This document shows positions 50,139 to 59,031 of a stretch of 64,000 bases of DNA, one piece after another. This DNA comes from Daejeonella oryzae DSM 19973 (GTDB lineage: Bacteria; Bacteroidota; Bacteroidia; Sphingobacteriales; Sphingobacteriaceae). Positions within the stretch are counted from its first letter, which is position 1. Each line of letters opens with the position of its first letter. The stretch lies in the NCBI RefSeq assembly GCF_000422945.1, contig NZ_AUHA01000002.1, positions 186,001-250,000 of the forward strand. The letters are read 5' to 3'. The notes below the pieces were generated by a model. The model made no database searches, was not told the origin of the DNA, and saw nothing but the letters and a program-made list of their open reading frames with translations. A program made the position numbers and the translations under genes.

Positions 50139-51197
50139 CTAAGCTAATTTTACCCGGGGATCAATAAATGCATATAAAATATCAACCAGGATATTTATAA
50201 TGACAAAAATGAAGGCTACAAATAATATGGAGCCCATTACTACCGGGAAGTCTGATAATTCCAAAGCATCTACGGTAGCTTTCCCCAATCCATTATAGCC
50301 GAATATGTATTCTACAAAAAAAGAACCTGCCAGCAATGATGCAAACCAACCGCTAATGGCCGTAATCACCGGATTTAAAGCATTTTTCAGCGCATGCTTG
50401 TAAATTATCCGCCGGTTGCTTAAGCCTTTAGCCCTGGCTGTGCGAATGTAATCCTGACTAAGTACATCCAGCATAGCGCTTCGAGTGAGCTGTACAATAA
50501 TTGCCAAAGGTCTTAATCCGAGGGTAATCATAGGCAAAATCAAATTTTTCCAGGTAATCACTTCTCCACGAAAAGGATCATAATTATACAAACTGCCTGA
50601 CATATTCAGGCCGGTAAAATCTCCTAATACAAAACCAAATAACCAGGCTATTATTATACCGGCAAAAAAAGAAGGAGCCGAAATTCCTAAAATAGCGAAT
50701 GCATTTGCCGAACGATCTATCCAGGTATCCTTATTTACAGCTGAAATAACTCCCAGAAATATACCAAGCAGGGTAGCAAAAATCATAGAAGTGATAGCCA
50801 GAATAAAGGTATTCGGAACCGTCTCTGCTAAAATATTGCTCACATCTCTTTTGGTTTGATATGATCTTCTCAAATATGGTTTTTTAAGTACGATTACCTT
50901 ATTTTTTCCTGCAGGAATAATTTTTAAAAAATTATATTTTGCCTGTGAAACCGAATCATTATCGTGAATAGAAATTACCGAAAGGTCGTTTATATAATAG
51001 GCGAACTGAACCGGGATAGGTTTGTCCAACCCAAATTCTTTTCTAACGGCTTCTAAAGATTGTACATCTGAACGCTGACCCTGGGTCATCCGGGCAGGAT
51101 CTCCGGGCAGGATATTGAAAAGAAAGAAAACTACCACCACAATACCTGCCAGCACGGCTAAACCATAAAGAATTTTCCGGAATGTATATCTCAGCAT
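50139..51197 (-). CDS. OppB/DppB-like ABC transporter permease
   Basis: A 352-aa inner-membrane permease with six hydrophobic segments. The N-terminus has LFNILPGDPAR (DppB-type start), and the cytoplasmic EAA-like loop is YIRTARAKGLSNRRIIYKHALKNAL. An insertion of about 30 residues follows the first periplasmic segment (VSQAKYNFLKIIP...LRRSYQTKRDV), longer than in DppB. No partner permease, ATPase or binding protein is adjacent; partners must be encoded elsewhere. Substrate unknown. Confidence 0.85.
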   Translation of the reverse strand: MLRYTFRKILYGLAVLAGIVVVVFFLFNILPGDPARMTQGQRSDVQSLEAVRKEFGLDKPIPVQFAYYINDLSVISIHDNDSVSQAKYNFLKIIPAGKNKVIVLKKPYLRRSYQTKRDVSNILAETVPNTFILAITSMIFATLLGIFLGVISAVNKDTWIDRSANAFAILGISAPSFFAGIIIAWLFGFVLGDFTGLNMSGSLYNYDPFRGEVITWKNLILPMITLGLRPLAIIVQLTRSAMLDVLSQDYIRTARAKGLSNRRIIYKHALKNALNPVITAISGWFASLLAGSFFVEYIFGYNGLGKATVDALELSDFPVVMGSILFVAFIFVIINILVDILYAFIDPRVKLA

Positions 51198-52354
51198 TAT
51201 TGATTCTTATTGAAATATTGGCCTGCCAGATCCTGATAAGATGGCATTCTGTTGAAATGCCACTTATTAATTACTATGCCGTCCTTTAACAATAAAATCC
51301 CGGGATTTGCCCGCACCATACTTTTTAGAGGAACGCCGTCGGCATAAAAAATCTCCATCACCAGATTATTTTCCTTACTGAACCTTTCCGCATCTTCTGC
51401 AGAATTGGATGTTAACAACACCGACCGGATGTTATAATTTTCGGCAGCATTCATAGCAATGGCATTGAGTTGGCCCATTGCTTCAATATTCGTTTTGTCA
51501 AGATTATATGCTACAAAAACAAGGTTGTAATATGGATTTTCAACTATTTCTGCGGTATAATCTGTTCCCTGAGAATCTGTGATTTTCAAATCCTTAATGG
51601 GAATATCGTATCCTTTTTTTATGAGCTTATTTTCCGGCTGACCCACTACTTCCCAATTCGAATCTTTCCAGATACCGCTTTTAAGGTATTCTTTATCAGT
51701 CATGGTCTTTTCCTCGCCGGTCTTTTTATTTTTAAGCTGGTAGATAATTTCGAAAAGATCAGGTTCTGCACCTGCAGGAGCAATCATATTTTTTGGAATA
51801 TTACTGCCGATTTTATATGGCAGAAAATCTAAAACCGGAAGGAAATTGTAGGTGTAAAGGCCAAAGCCCAGAGCCAGAAAAGTAATCGCTGCAAAAATCA
51901 GTTTTCGATTCTTTTCGGATTGAATTACCGGTTGAATCATATCGCGGTTCATGTAGATAAAAACAATTAGAACCAGCAACACCAAATCCTTGCTAAAAGA
52001 TTGCCATGGAGTAAGCGGTATGGCATCACCAAAGCATCCGCAGGAAGTAACAACTTCAAAAAATGCAGAATAAAAGGTTAGGAATGTAAAGAAGATGATT
52101 AATATCAATAAGCCTAAGGAAACCTTACGGGCCCAGAATCCAAGAAAAAGCAATGCGCCAAATACCATTTCAAGAGTACACAATACAATGGCAATTGCCG
52201 GCGCTAAATCATTTAAAAAAGTAACATGAAAAACTTCAAAGTATTCTTGCAGTTTGTAACCAAAACCAAGCGGATCATTGGCTTTGATTAATCCTGAAAA
52301 GATAAACAGCAAGCCAACCAGAGTGGTACTAAAATTCAGTATTATTTTCTTCAT
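51197..52354 (-). CDS. BT_3928-like membrane protein: DoxX/MauE-type domain plus thioredoxin-like domain
   Basis: A 385-aa protein. Four or five membrane helices (residues 1-180) include VVTSCGCFGDAIPLT, with a CGC pair like that in MauE-type redox proteins. The C-terminal periplasmic part (about 260-385) looks thioredoxin-like, with a cis-Pro-type loop (RANPGILLLKDG) but no CxxC. The ATG at 52354 is chosen because it starts the first helix; an upstream GTG at 52414 is unlikely. It overlaps the permease gene by one base. The exact redox role is unknown. Confidence 0.8.
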   Translation of the reverse strand: MKKIILNFSTTLVGLLFIFSGLIKANDPLGFGYKLQEYFEVFHVTFLNDLAPAIAIVLCTLEMVFGALLFLGFWARKVSLGLLILIIFFTFLTFYSAFFEVVTSCGCFGDAIPLTPWQSFSKDLVLLVLIVFIYMNRDMIQPVIQSEKNRKLIFAAITFLALGFGLYTYNFLPVLDFLPYKIGSNIPKNMIAPAGAEPDLFEIIYQLKNKKTGEEKTMTDKEYLKSGIWKDSNWEVVGQPENKLIKKGYDIPIKDLKITDSQGTDYTAEIVENPYYNLVFVAYNLDKTNIEAMGQLNAIAMNAAENYNIRSVLLTSNSAEDAERFSKENNLVMEIFYADGVPLKSMVRANPGILLLKDGIVINKWHFNRMPSYQDLAGQYFNKNQ

Positions 52355-52421
52355 TATTACAATTTTCAAAGGCAAATCAATCTTACTAAAAATTGATAAA
52401 ACCTTATGATTCACGAAAATA

Positions 52422-52964
52422 CTATTTGATTCCCAATTTTATAAGGGCGAAAACAGAATAATTAAGCATATCCTGATAGTTGGCTTTCACCCCTTCAGAA
52501 GCTAATGTTTGTCCGGCATTATCTTCTATCTGCTTAACGCGAAGCAGTTTCATCAGAATTAAATCAGTTAAAGAACTGATACGCATATCACGCCAGGCTT
52601 CACCATAATCGTGATTTTTAGCGAACATTAATTCCTGCGTAAGATTTATTTTTTGATCAAATAAATATTCAATTTCTTCAACCGGAATTTCTAAACGGGG
52701 ATCTTCTGACAGCACCAGCTGCATCATGGCAATGATACAATAATTTACAATGCCGATATATTCAGAGGCGATATCCTCTCCTACTTTTGAAATTTTTTTC
52801 TCTTCAAGCGTGCGGATACGCTGAGCTTTAATAAATATCTGATCGGTAATTGAAGTTATTCTGAGTATTCGCCAGGCCGTTCCGTAATCTTTTGTTTTTT
52901 TTAAAAACAGGTCTCTGCAAACTCTGATCACTGCCTCGTATTCTGCTGCTGTATTGTTAGCCAA
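52422..52964 (-). CDS. DUF1599-family protein with internal duplication
   Basis: A 180-aa soluble protein of two similar halves. The first (residues about 10-85) has KTKDYGTAWRILRITSITDQIFIKAQRIRTLEE; the second (about 95-175) has NHDYGEAWRDMRISSLTDLILMKLLRVKQIED. The repeated DYG-x-A-W-R and TD-x-I-x-x-K-x-x-R elements fit the DUF1599 (nucleotide-modification-associated) family. The start codon is TTG; no in-frame ATG lies upstream before a stop. It is the first gene of the operon leading to aroK. Confidence 0.83.
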   Translation of the reverse strand: MANNTAAEYEAVIRVCRDLFLKKTKDYGTAWRILRITSITDQIFIKAQRIRTLEEKKISKVGEDIASEYIGIVNYCIIAMMQLVLSEDPRLEIPVEEIEYLFDQKINLTQELMFAKNHDYGEAWRDMRISSLTDLILMKLLRVKQIEDNAGQTLASEGVKANYQDMLNYSVFALIKLGIK

Positions 52965-53016
52965 AATGCTTATTTATTTGTTTGAAAGATGAATTAATTG
53001 GTACTTTGTCGCTCAA

Positions 53017-53877
53017 ATGAGCGATAAAAATACAGTTTTTCAGCAAAAGTTAACGCTAAATCTTCGGGGCAGCTTGTTAGATCTGTCAAGCCCTAAAGTG
53101 ATGGGCATATTAAACATTACTCCCGACTCATTTTACGACGGCGGCCGTAACAATAATGCGCTTAATGCATTAAAGCAAACTGAAAAGATGTTAACGGAAG
53201 GCGCTGACCTGATTGATGTGGGTGCCTATTCGTCCAGACCAAACGCAGAACATATTTCAGCTGAAACAGAACAGGCACGGCTCAAGCCGGTAATAAAAGA
53301 ATTAGTGAAAGAGTTTCCGGAAGCCTTTTTCTCAATAGACACTTTCAGAAATACTGTTGCCGAAGCCGCAATTAATGAAGGTGCGCACATTATAAATGAT
53401 ATTTCAGCCGGAGAAATGGACCCGGAAATGTTTAACACTGTAGCCCGGTTAAAATGTCCATACATATTAATGCATATGCGGGGTACGCCCCAAAACATGC
53501 AGCATCAAACTGATTATGATGATATTTTCAGTACGGTCTTTAAATATTTCTCTGATAAGATAAGTCTTTTAAAAAGTCACGGTGTTTACGACCTCGTATT
53601 AGATCCGGGTTTCGGATTCGCCAAAAAACCTGTACATAGTTATGAGCTTTTGGCAAAACTGGATCAGTTCGGAATACTGGGATTACCGGTTCTTGCAGGA
53701 GTGTCCAGAAAATCAATGATTTATTCTGTTTTAGAAACTGACGCCCGGGGTGCATTAAACGGAACAACCGTTGCAAATACCATCGCGTTATTAAAAGGGG
53801 CTGCTATCTTAAGGGTGCATGATGTTAAAGAGGCTGCAGAGGCAGTGAAAATTGTTGGCAAACTAAATGCTTATTAA
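53017..53877 (+). CDS. folP: Dihydropteroate synthase
   Basis: Joins 6-hydroxymethyl-7,8-dihydropterin pyrophosphate with p-aminobenzoate in folate synthesis. PKVMGILNITPDSFYDGG and LIDVGAYSSRPNA are the two pterin-binding signatures, followed by DPGFGFAKKPVHSYELLAKL and SRKSMI. At 286 aa it has normal length. It is transcribed divergently from the DUF1599 operon and followed 68 bases later by cdaA, a neighbourhood that recurs in Bacteroidota. Confidence 0.95.
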   Translation: MSDKNTVFQQKLTLNLRGSLLDLSSPKVMGILNITPDSFYDGGRNNNALNALKQTEKMLTEGADLIDVGAYSSRPNAEHISAETEQARLKPVIKELVKEFPEAFFSIDTFRNTVAEAAINEGAHIINDISAGEMDPEMFNTVARLKCPYILMHMRGTPQNMQHQTDYDDIFSTVFKYFSDKISLLKSHGVYDLVLDPGFGFAKKPVHSYELLAKLDQFGILGLPVLAGVSRKSMIYSVLETDARGALNGTTVANTIALLKGAAILRVHDVKEAAEAVKIVGKLNAY

Positions 53878-53945
53878 CCCTGATTCTGGATTCCTCTATG
53901 AATGCATAACCCTTTTTCGAAATCAAATTTGTAATTTTCAGCCGT

Positions 53946-54737
53946 ATGGAAGGTTTTGATTTCAGTTTTCTTAATTTACGTTTCCTCGATGTACTGGATA
54001 TTTTGTTTGTAGCAATTATTATCTATTACATATATAATCTGATCAGGGGTACTATCGCTTTAAATATTTTATTGGGATTAGTCATTATTTATGTGGTTTA
54101 CCTGGTGGTAAAACAGGCGCACATGCGTCTGCTAACCGAAATTCTGGGCGGCTTTGTAAGCGTGGGATTTATAGCTCTTATAGTCGTTTTTCAGCACGAG
54201 ATCAGGCGTTTTCTCTTATTAATCGGTCGCAATGCCTCCCTGCAAAAAAATAAGGCCTGGTGGTCATTTATTTTCGGGCGTAAAGACATTGAGAAAAATA
54301 ATCTAAGCCGGATAAAACCAATTGTGGATGCCTGCAAAAGCATGCAAAAAAGCCGTACAGGCGCCCTGCTTGTTTTTGCCAAATATTTTGATGAGCAATA
54401 TTATCAGAATAGCGGCGAGCTTATCGAATCTAAAATCTCCAAACGCCTGCTTGAAAGTATTTTTCAAAAGAACAGCCCGCTTCATGATGGCGCAGTGGTA
54501 ATTTCGGGTAATAAGATCCGGGTTGCCAGCTGTATTTTACCTTTAACAGAAAATGATCAGCTCCCGCCGCAGTTCGGTTTACGCCACAGGGCAGGAATCG
54601 GAATCTCAGAAATGAGCGATGCGGTTGCAGTAATTGTTTCTGAAGAAACGGGCGAAATATCATATGCCAAACAAGGTCGCGTAAAAATGAATGTCAGTTT
54701 TATGGAGCTGGAAAAATTGCTGAACAAAGATTTTTAG
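53946..54737 (+). CDS. cdaA: Diadenylate cyclase (CdaA-type)
   Basis: Makes cyclic di-AMP from two ATP. The N-terminus has three membrane helices (about residues 10-80), typical of CdaA. The DAC domain shows the catalytic DGA motif in SPLHDGAVVISG and the RHR motif in FGLRHRAGIG. At 263 aa it has normal length. It points to c-di-AMP signalling, often linked to cell-wall or potassium homeostasis. No regulator such as CdaR is adjacent. Confidence 0.93.
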   Translation: MEGFDFSFLNLRFLDVLDILFVAIIIYYIYNLIRGTIALNILLGLVIIYVVYLVVKQAHMRLLTEILGGFVSVGFIALIVVFQHEIRRFLLLIGRNASLQKNKAWWSFIFGRKDIEKNNLSRIKPIVDACKSMQKSRTGALLVFAKYFDEQYYQNSGELIESKISKRLLESIFQKNSPLHDGAVVISGNKIRVASCILPLTENDQLPPQFGLRHRAGIGISEMSDAVAVIVSEETGEISYAKQGRVKMNVSFMELEKLLNKDF

Positions 54738-54942
54738 ATCACTCAAGATCTATGCTGATTACATTTAATCAAGTGTTAACAGACATCCTTCACAACGCTT
54801 TTTCAAATACTTCCATCTCAGGAAAATTTTACTGTAACTTCTATGAATAATAATCGTTAAAAACTAAAAAATTAACCAAGGGAATAATATTAAACTTCCT
54901 AACGGTAATTTTTAATGATTATACTCGTTTAAAGAAAATTTC

Positions 54943-55824
54943 ATGTTATTAAATTTCCTTTTTCAATCTACTTCAGGCAGCAACTTATTAAACATCAATA
55001 CACTTATTATTTTCGGAAGCTGGATACTAATCCTTGGATTGCTGCTGATTATTTTGAATAAAAGTTTAAAAAATAAAAAGCTGGTATCACGTAAAAAGGA
55101 ATTGTATGAAATTATAAGTACTAAAAATCAACTTCTTTCAATAATTGGTCATGATCTGCGTGCACCCTTAAGCGCTAATCATAATTTAATACAATTACTT
55201 CGCACCAATGCCTTAACTGACGAAGAACGAGATTTGTTATTAAGCAACCTGAGTCTATCTACCGCATCAACTGTAGAAACCATCAATAATATTTATGAAT
55301 GGGGAAAATCTCAGTTAAGCTCCGGGCAAACCGAACCACGCAAATTAAATTTAAATTTATTAGCCAAGTCCAATTTTGAACTTCTTGCCGAGATTGCTTC
55401 TCAAAAGAACATCACTTTAATTAATAACATACCTGCAGATCTGGTCATTACAGGAGATCTGAATCAGGTAAGTTTTATAATCAGAAATTTACTGGGAAAT
55501 GCTATTAAATTTTCATTTCCAGGCACCTTTGTAGAAATTTCAGGGGAGGAGAATGGAGAAGAATTCATCCAGGTTTCTGTAAAAGATCACGGGGTAGGCA
55601 TTGCCGATGAAACGATTCAAAAAATATTATTCTCCGAAGAAGTTTTTAGTACTACAGGTACGGCTAATGAAAAAGGTTCTGGTTTAGGATTACGCCTTTC
55701 TAAAGAATTTATTGAGCAGAATGGCGGCAAACTCAGCATTAAAAACAATACAGATCAAGGTGCCGAATTTTTCTTTAGCTTAAGAAGAAGTTTAAACCTC
55801 GACAAATTGAGTATTGGTTACTAA
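54943..55824 (+). CDS. Membrane-anchored sensor histidine kinase
   Basis: A 293-aa kinase. One membrane helix (about residues 22-43) precedes a HisKA domain with the phospho-acceptor His in SIIGHDLRAPLSANHN (about residue 70). The HATPase domain has the N box NLLGNAIKFSF, G1 DHGVGIAD and G2 GSGLGLRLSKEF. There is no periplasmic sensing domain of note and no response regulator gene next to it, so its signal and partner are unknown. Confidence 0.88.
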   Translation: MLLNFLFQSTSGSNLLNINTLIIFGSWILILGLLLIILNKSLKNKKLVSRKKELYEIISTKNQLLSIIGHDLRAPLSANHNLIQLLRTNALTDEERDLLLSNLSLSTASTVETINNIYEWGKSQLSSGQTEPRKLNLNLLAKSNFELLAEIASQKNITLINNIPADLVITGDLNQVSFIIRNLLGNAIKFSFPGTFVEISGEENGEEFIQVSVKDHGVGIADETIQKILFSEEVFSTTGTANEKGSGLGLRLSKEFIEQNGGKLSIKNNTDQGAEFFFSLRRSLNLDKLSIGY

Positions 55825-55830
55825 CAGAAA

Positions 55831-55878
55831 ATACTGACATAAAAAAACCCGCAGAAGCGGGTTTTTTTATGTCAGTAT
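55831..55878. terminator. Bidirectional terminator between the kinase and bacilliredoxin genes
   Basis: A 22-bp perfect stem (ATACTGACATAAAAAAACCC with GC and complement) around an AGAA tetraloop. The A/T tracts on both sides serve convergent transcription. Confidence 0.9.
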
Positions 55879-55882
55879 TAAA

Positions 55883-56293
55883 TTAACAAAACTGATCAAA
55901 AGCCTGGATCAGATTGTCGGCAATCATTTGAGCCGGACGGCCTTCTATCTGGTGACGCTCAATCATATGAACTAATTTTCCATCCTTAAATAAAGCAATA
56001 GCTGGTGAGGATGGCGGAAATGGCATCATGTGAGCACGAGCCTGATCAACCGCTTCTTTTTCCATTCCTGCAAAAACAGTTACAAATTTATCCGGGCGTT
56101 TAGTTTGCTGCGTAGCAATTTTAGCCGCCGGACGGGCATTTGCTGCCGCACAACCGCATACTGAATTAACCATTACTAATACAGTTCCTTCAGATTTCAC
56201 AGCCTCGTCAACTTCAGCAGCGGTCTTCAAATCCTGATATCCTGCGCTGATAAGATCCTCACGCATAGGTGCAACTAAATATTCTGGGTACAT
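55883..56293 (-). CDS. BrxA/BrxB-family bacilliredoxin
   Basis: A 136-aa thioredoxin-fold protein that reduces mixed disulfides with low-molecular-weight thiols. The active-site motif NSVCGCAAANARPA (Cys-Gly-Cys near residues 46-48) is diagnostic of the YphP/YqiW family. MYPEYLVAPMREDLISAGYQ is the typical N-terminus. It has a candidate two-box promoter at 56311-56342 and terminates at the shared hairpin, so it is a single-gene unit. Whether bacillithiol or another thiol is used is not visible. Confidence 0.93.
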   Translation of the reverse strand: MYPEYLVAPMREDLISAGYQDLKTAAEVDEAVKSEGTVLVMVNSVCGCAAANARPAAKIATQQTKRPDKFVTVFAGMEKEAVDQARAHMMPFPPSSPAIALFKDGKLVHMIERHQIEGRPAQMIADNLIQAFDQFC

Positions 56294-56310
56294 ATCTTTT
56301 TAAATTTTGT

Positions 56311-56342
56311 CAAAAATAAGCTTCCTGCAAGGATTACACAAA
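56311..56342 (-). promoter_or_regulatory. Two-box promoter for the bacilliredoxin gene
   Basis: On the minus strand TTTG (56339-56342) and TATTTTTG (56311-56318) match the -33 and -7 elements of Bacteroidota promoters with a 20-base spacer. The ATG is 18 bases downstream of the -7 box. This is the best promoter match in the window. Confidence 0.6.
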
Positions 56343-56742
56343 CACCCCTTGTAATTGATTAAAGCTTTTTACTTAAGCGTTACAAAAATAGACTAGCCCT
56401 TATTTGCCAATCACACCGCAATGAGGTAATTTTTACAATTCATTAAATCAAACACAACAATTTCTATATTAATATCATTAATTCTACAATTTATGGCACC
56501 TGTTATTATTATAATTAATAATTAATATAATAATATTACAATAGACTGCAATCTCAATTCTTTTGGGATGATTGTATTTTCTATTTTTAACTATAAAATA
56601 AAATTACTAATAAAACATAGAGGTGATTTATAGTTAAGATAAAGTGTCTAAATTGGGATATGTGGTTATATGTAGTCGCTAAAGTGCTAAGCTCAATCAA
56701 GAAATGCAGAATTATTCTGTAAAGCTTGGTCACGTTATTTAA

Positions 56743-56762
56743 AAATAAATAAATAAATAAAT
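56743..56762 (+). repeat. Five-copy AAAT tandem repeat just before the XRE regulator ATG
   Basis: Five consecutive AAAT units end two bases before the ATG at 56765, in the translation-initiation region. Copy-number change by slippage would alter the spacing or A-richness of the initiation site. Low-complexity AT sequence is also common here by chance. Confidence 0.5.
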
Positions 56763-56764
56763 AC

Positions 56765-57190
56765 ATGAGAACACCACAGGTAAATAGTGAAGCAATCGCA
56801 AACCGCTTCGCACAATTTAGAAAACAATTTATTGCAAAGTCACAAGATGAAGCAGGTAAAATATTAGGCGTATCTCAACCTACAATTTACAGGTTTGAGG
56901 CGGCAAAGGCCGGGATCACAGTCGAAGTGATTCGGATTCTAATCAAGTCGTATCATTTAAACATTGATTGGCTTACAGAGGGCAAAGGTCAGATGCAAGA
57001 TAAAGAGGAAACTAAAAGCACTCTTGTAACCGATGTAAACCAAATTAAGGTAGATATTGAATCTCACGAATGTAAGATTAAAATAATGCAAAAGAACATT
57101 ACATCAATAGGTAAGCAGGTCGATTCGATTCAAATCAGGCAGAATGAGCGACTTGAAGCGTTAGAGCAACGATTGCGTGAATTGGTATAG
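56765..57190 (+). CDS. XRE-type helix-turn-helix regulator with C-terminal coiled coil
   Basis: A 141-aa DNA-binding protein. The HTH is in FRKQFIAKSQDEAGKILGVSQPTIYRFEAAKAGITVEVI (about residues 17-55), followed by the NIDWLTEGKGQM segment seen in phage-repressor-like regulators, and a Lys/Glu-rich coiled coil (about 80-141). No ligand domain. The AT-rich flanks and lack of partner genes could reflect acquisition from a mobile element, but no integrase or phage gene is present. Confidence 0.82.
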   Translation: MRTPQVNSEAIANRFAQFRKQFIAKSQDEAGKILGVSQPTIYRFEAAKAGITVEVIRILIKSYHLNIDWLTEGKGQMQDKEETKSTLVTDVNQIKVDIESHECKIKIMQKNITSIGKQVDSIQIRQNERLEALEQRLRELV

Positions 57191-57558
57191 AGAAACCGCT
57201 GTAAATGGCAGGGAATTAAAAAGTATTATAGCCAATAACAATAAGCCGATAAGTAAGTTATTAATTTGCGAGTCCTTTCAGTTATTTTCAAAATTCTTCG
57301 TAAGTGATTGTTGCTTTAAAGTAAAGGAACTTTGAAAATAGAATATATATGCATGCCCTAGGTATCACTATAAACTCTGATTGACAGATTAGAGTAAAAA
57401 ACCACTCCCCTTATATGACTTATCCATAACACCTTTGAAAATGGTCGAAGTATTAGCTAATTTTGAAGGGAAATACAGATAGTCTTCAAAAAAGTGGGCA
57501 AATTGCGTTTTTTAACTCACCTAACTAACTGTAAAATAATCACTTAAATAATTATTCT
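57191..57558. other. 368-bp intergenic region upstream of ahcY
   Basis: Holds a 9-bp stem (with two G-U pairs) around a GACA loop near 57373-57394 and the ahcY upstream region. No match to a known SAH or SAM riboswitch core is recognised and no ORF of note is seen. The function of this long leader is open. Confidence 0.4.
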
Positions 57559-58875
57559 ATGTCATCAGTAGAGACAACCTACGTTCCTTACAAAGTTAAG
57601 GACATCTCATTAGCAGAATGGGGTCGCAAAGAAATTGGTTTAGCTGAAGCAGAAATGCCCGGCTTAATGGCACTTCGCGAAGAATTTGGAGCTTCCAAAC
57701 CTTTGGCAGGAGCACGCATTGCCGGTTGCTTACACATGACCATCCAAACTGCGGTGTTAATCGAAACATTGGTTGAATTAGGAGCCGAAGTTACCTGGTC
57801 TTCTTGTAATATCTTTTCCACACAGGATCATGCTGCTGCTGCTATTGCTGCTGCCGGAATTTCTGTTTATGCCTGGAAAGGATTAAATGAGCAGGATTTT
57901 GACTGGTGTATCGAACAAACTTTGCACTTCGGCCCGGATCGTAAACCATTAAACATGATTCTGGATGATGGTGGTGATTTAACAAATATGGTTTTTGACA
58001 AATTCCCTGAACTTATTTCTGAGATTAAAGGATTGTCTGAAGAAACCACTACAGGAGTGCATCGTTTACATGAACGTATGAAAAACGGAACATTACACGT
58101 TCCTGCAATTAACGTTAACGATTCGGTTACCAAATCTAAATTTGATAACAAATATGGCTGCCGCGAATCTCTGGTAGATGCTATCCGTCGTGCTACCGAT
58201 GTGATGATGGCAGGTAAAGTAGGTGTAGTTTGCGGATATGGTGATGTTGGTAAAGGTTCCGCAGATTCATTGCGTAATGCAGGCGTTCGTGTAATTGTAA
58301 CTGAAATTGATCCGATCTGTGCTTTACAAGCCGCTATGGAAGGTTTTGAAGTAAAACAATTCGCTACTGCAGTTAAAGAAGCCGACATTGTAGTTACCGC
58401 AACCGGAAACCGTGATATCGTACGTGCTGAGCATTTTAAAGCTTTAAAAGACAAAGCAATTGTTTGTAATATCGGTCACTTTGACAATGAAATTGACATG
58501 GCCTGGTTAAATTCTAACCATGGCGATTCTAAGATAGAAATTAAACCGCAGGTAGATAAATACAGCATTGACGGTAAAGATATCATCATTCTGGCAGAAG
58601 GCCGTTTAGTGAATCTTGGTTGTGCAACCGGTCACCCTTCATTTGTAATGTCTAATTCATTTACAAATCAAACCCTGGCTCAATTAGAGTTATGGACCAA
58701 TACAGATGCTTACGAAAACAAGGTTTATACCTTACCAAAGCATCTGGACGAAAAAGTTGCACGATTACACCTTGCAAAAATCGGTGTAGAATTAGATGTA
58801 TTGAGTAATGATCAGGCTGAATATATTGGCGTAACACCTCAGGGTCCTTTTAAACCCGACAGTTACAGATATTAA
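57559..58875 (+). CDS. ahcY: Adenosylhomocysteinase
   Basis: NAD-dependent hydrolysis of S-adenosylhomocysteine to homocysteine and adenosine. Key parts are [39 protein letters not shown], the [11 protein letters not shown] active-site segment, the NAD motif [20 protein letters not shown] and the [13 protein letters not shown] region, ending in the conserved KPDSYRY. At 438 aa it has normal length. It has a 368-bp upstream gap and a short terminator after it, so it is probably monocistronic. Confidence 0.96.
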   Translation: MSSVETTYVPYKVKDISLAEWGRKEIGLAEAEMPGLMALREEFGASKPLAGARIAGCLHMTIQTAVLIETLVELGAEVTWSSCNIFSTQDHAAAAIAAAGISVYAWKGLNEQDFDWCIEQTLHFGPDRKPLNMILDDGGDLTNMVFDKFPELISEIKGLSEETTTGVHRLHERMKNGTLHVPAINVNDSVTKSKFDNKYGCRESLVDAIRRATDVMMAGKVGVVCGYGDVGKGSADSLRNAGVRVIVTEIDPICALQAAMEGFEVKQFATAVKEADIVVTATGNRDIVRAEHFKALKDKAIVCNIGHFDNEIDMAWLNSNHGDSKIEIKPQVDKYSIDGKDIIILAEGRLVNLGCATGHPSFVMSNSFTNQTLAQLELWTNTDAYENKVYTLPKHLDEKVARLHLAKIGVELDVLSNDQAEYIGVTPQGPFKPDSYRY

Positions 58876-58904
58876 TTTCTGGAAATTAAATTCTTTGTTA
58901 TTAC

Positions 58905-58933
58905 TAAAGCCCCGCCTACAGCGGGTTTTTTTT
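58905..58933 (+). terminator. Terminator after ahcY
   Basis: Five-bp GC arms (CCCGC/GCGGG) with a CTACA loop and a run of eight Ts. Confidence 0.7.
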
Positions 58934-59006
58934 ATTGCGAATTTTCAGATTCCTCATTCTGATGTCACATAAAAAATCTGACTTAACCAATTAATGTTTA
59001 AACATG

Positions 59007-59014
59007 TACTTTTG
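59007..59014 (+). promoter_or_regulatory. -7-like element TACTTTTG for the nitroreductase gene
   Basis: Exact TAnnTTTG match, 17 bases upstream of the ATG at 59032. No clear -33 box. Confidence 0.4.
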
Positions 59015-59031
59015 ATTCAAATTTAAAATTT

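Larger units (their letters stand above)
56294..56764. other. 471-bp AT-rich intergenic region
   Basis: Contains the bacilliredoxin promoter candidate near its left end, long A/T-rich stretches (for example around 56500-56560) and, at its right end, five AAAT units directly before the XRE regulator start. No coding frame, tRNA or transposon end is recognised. Strong AT richness could reflect foreign origin or a regulatory region. Confidence 0.5.

Noticed and set aside
56294-57558. Prophage or integrative element around the XRE gene
   Set aside because: No integrase, structural phage gene, or flanking direct repeat was found; AT-richness alone is not enough.
57191-57558. SAH riboswitch upstream of ahcY
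   Set aside because: The conserved core of the known SAH element, mainly a proteobacterial RNA, could not be recognised.
57867-58454. 195-aa open frame on the minus strand inside ahcY
   Set aside because: It is a shadow of the highly conserved ahcY frame, with no start context, no recognisable domain and low-complexity Ser/Thr/Pro-rich sequence.
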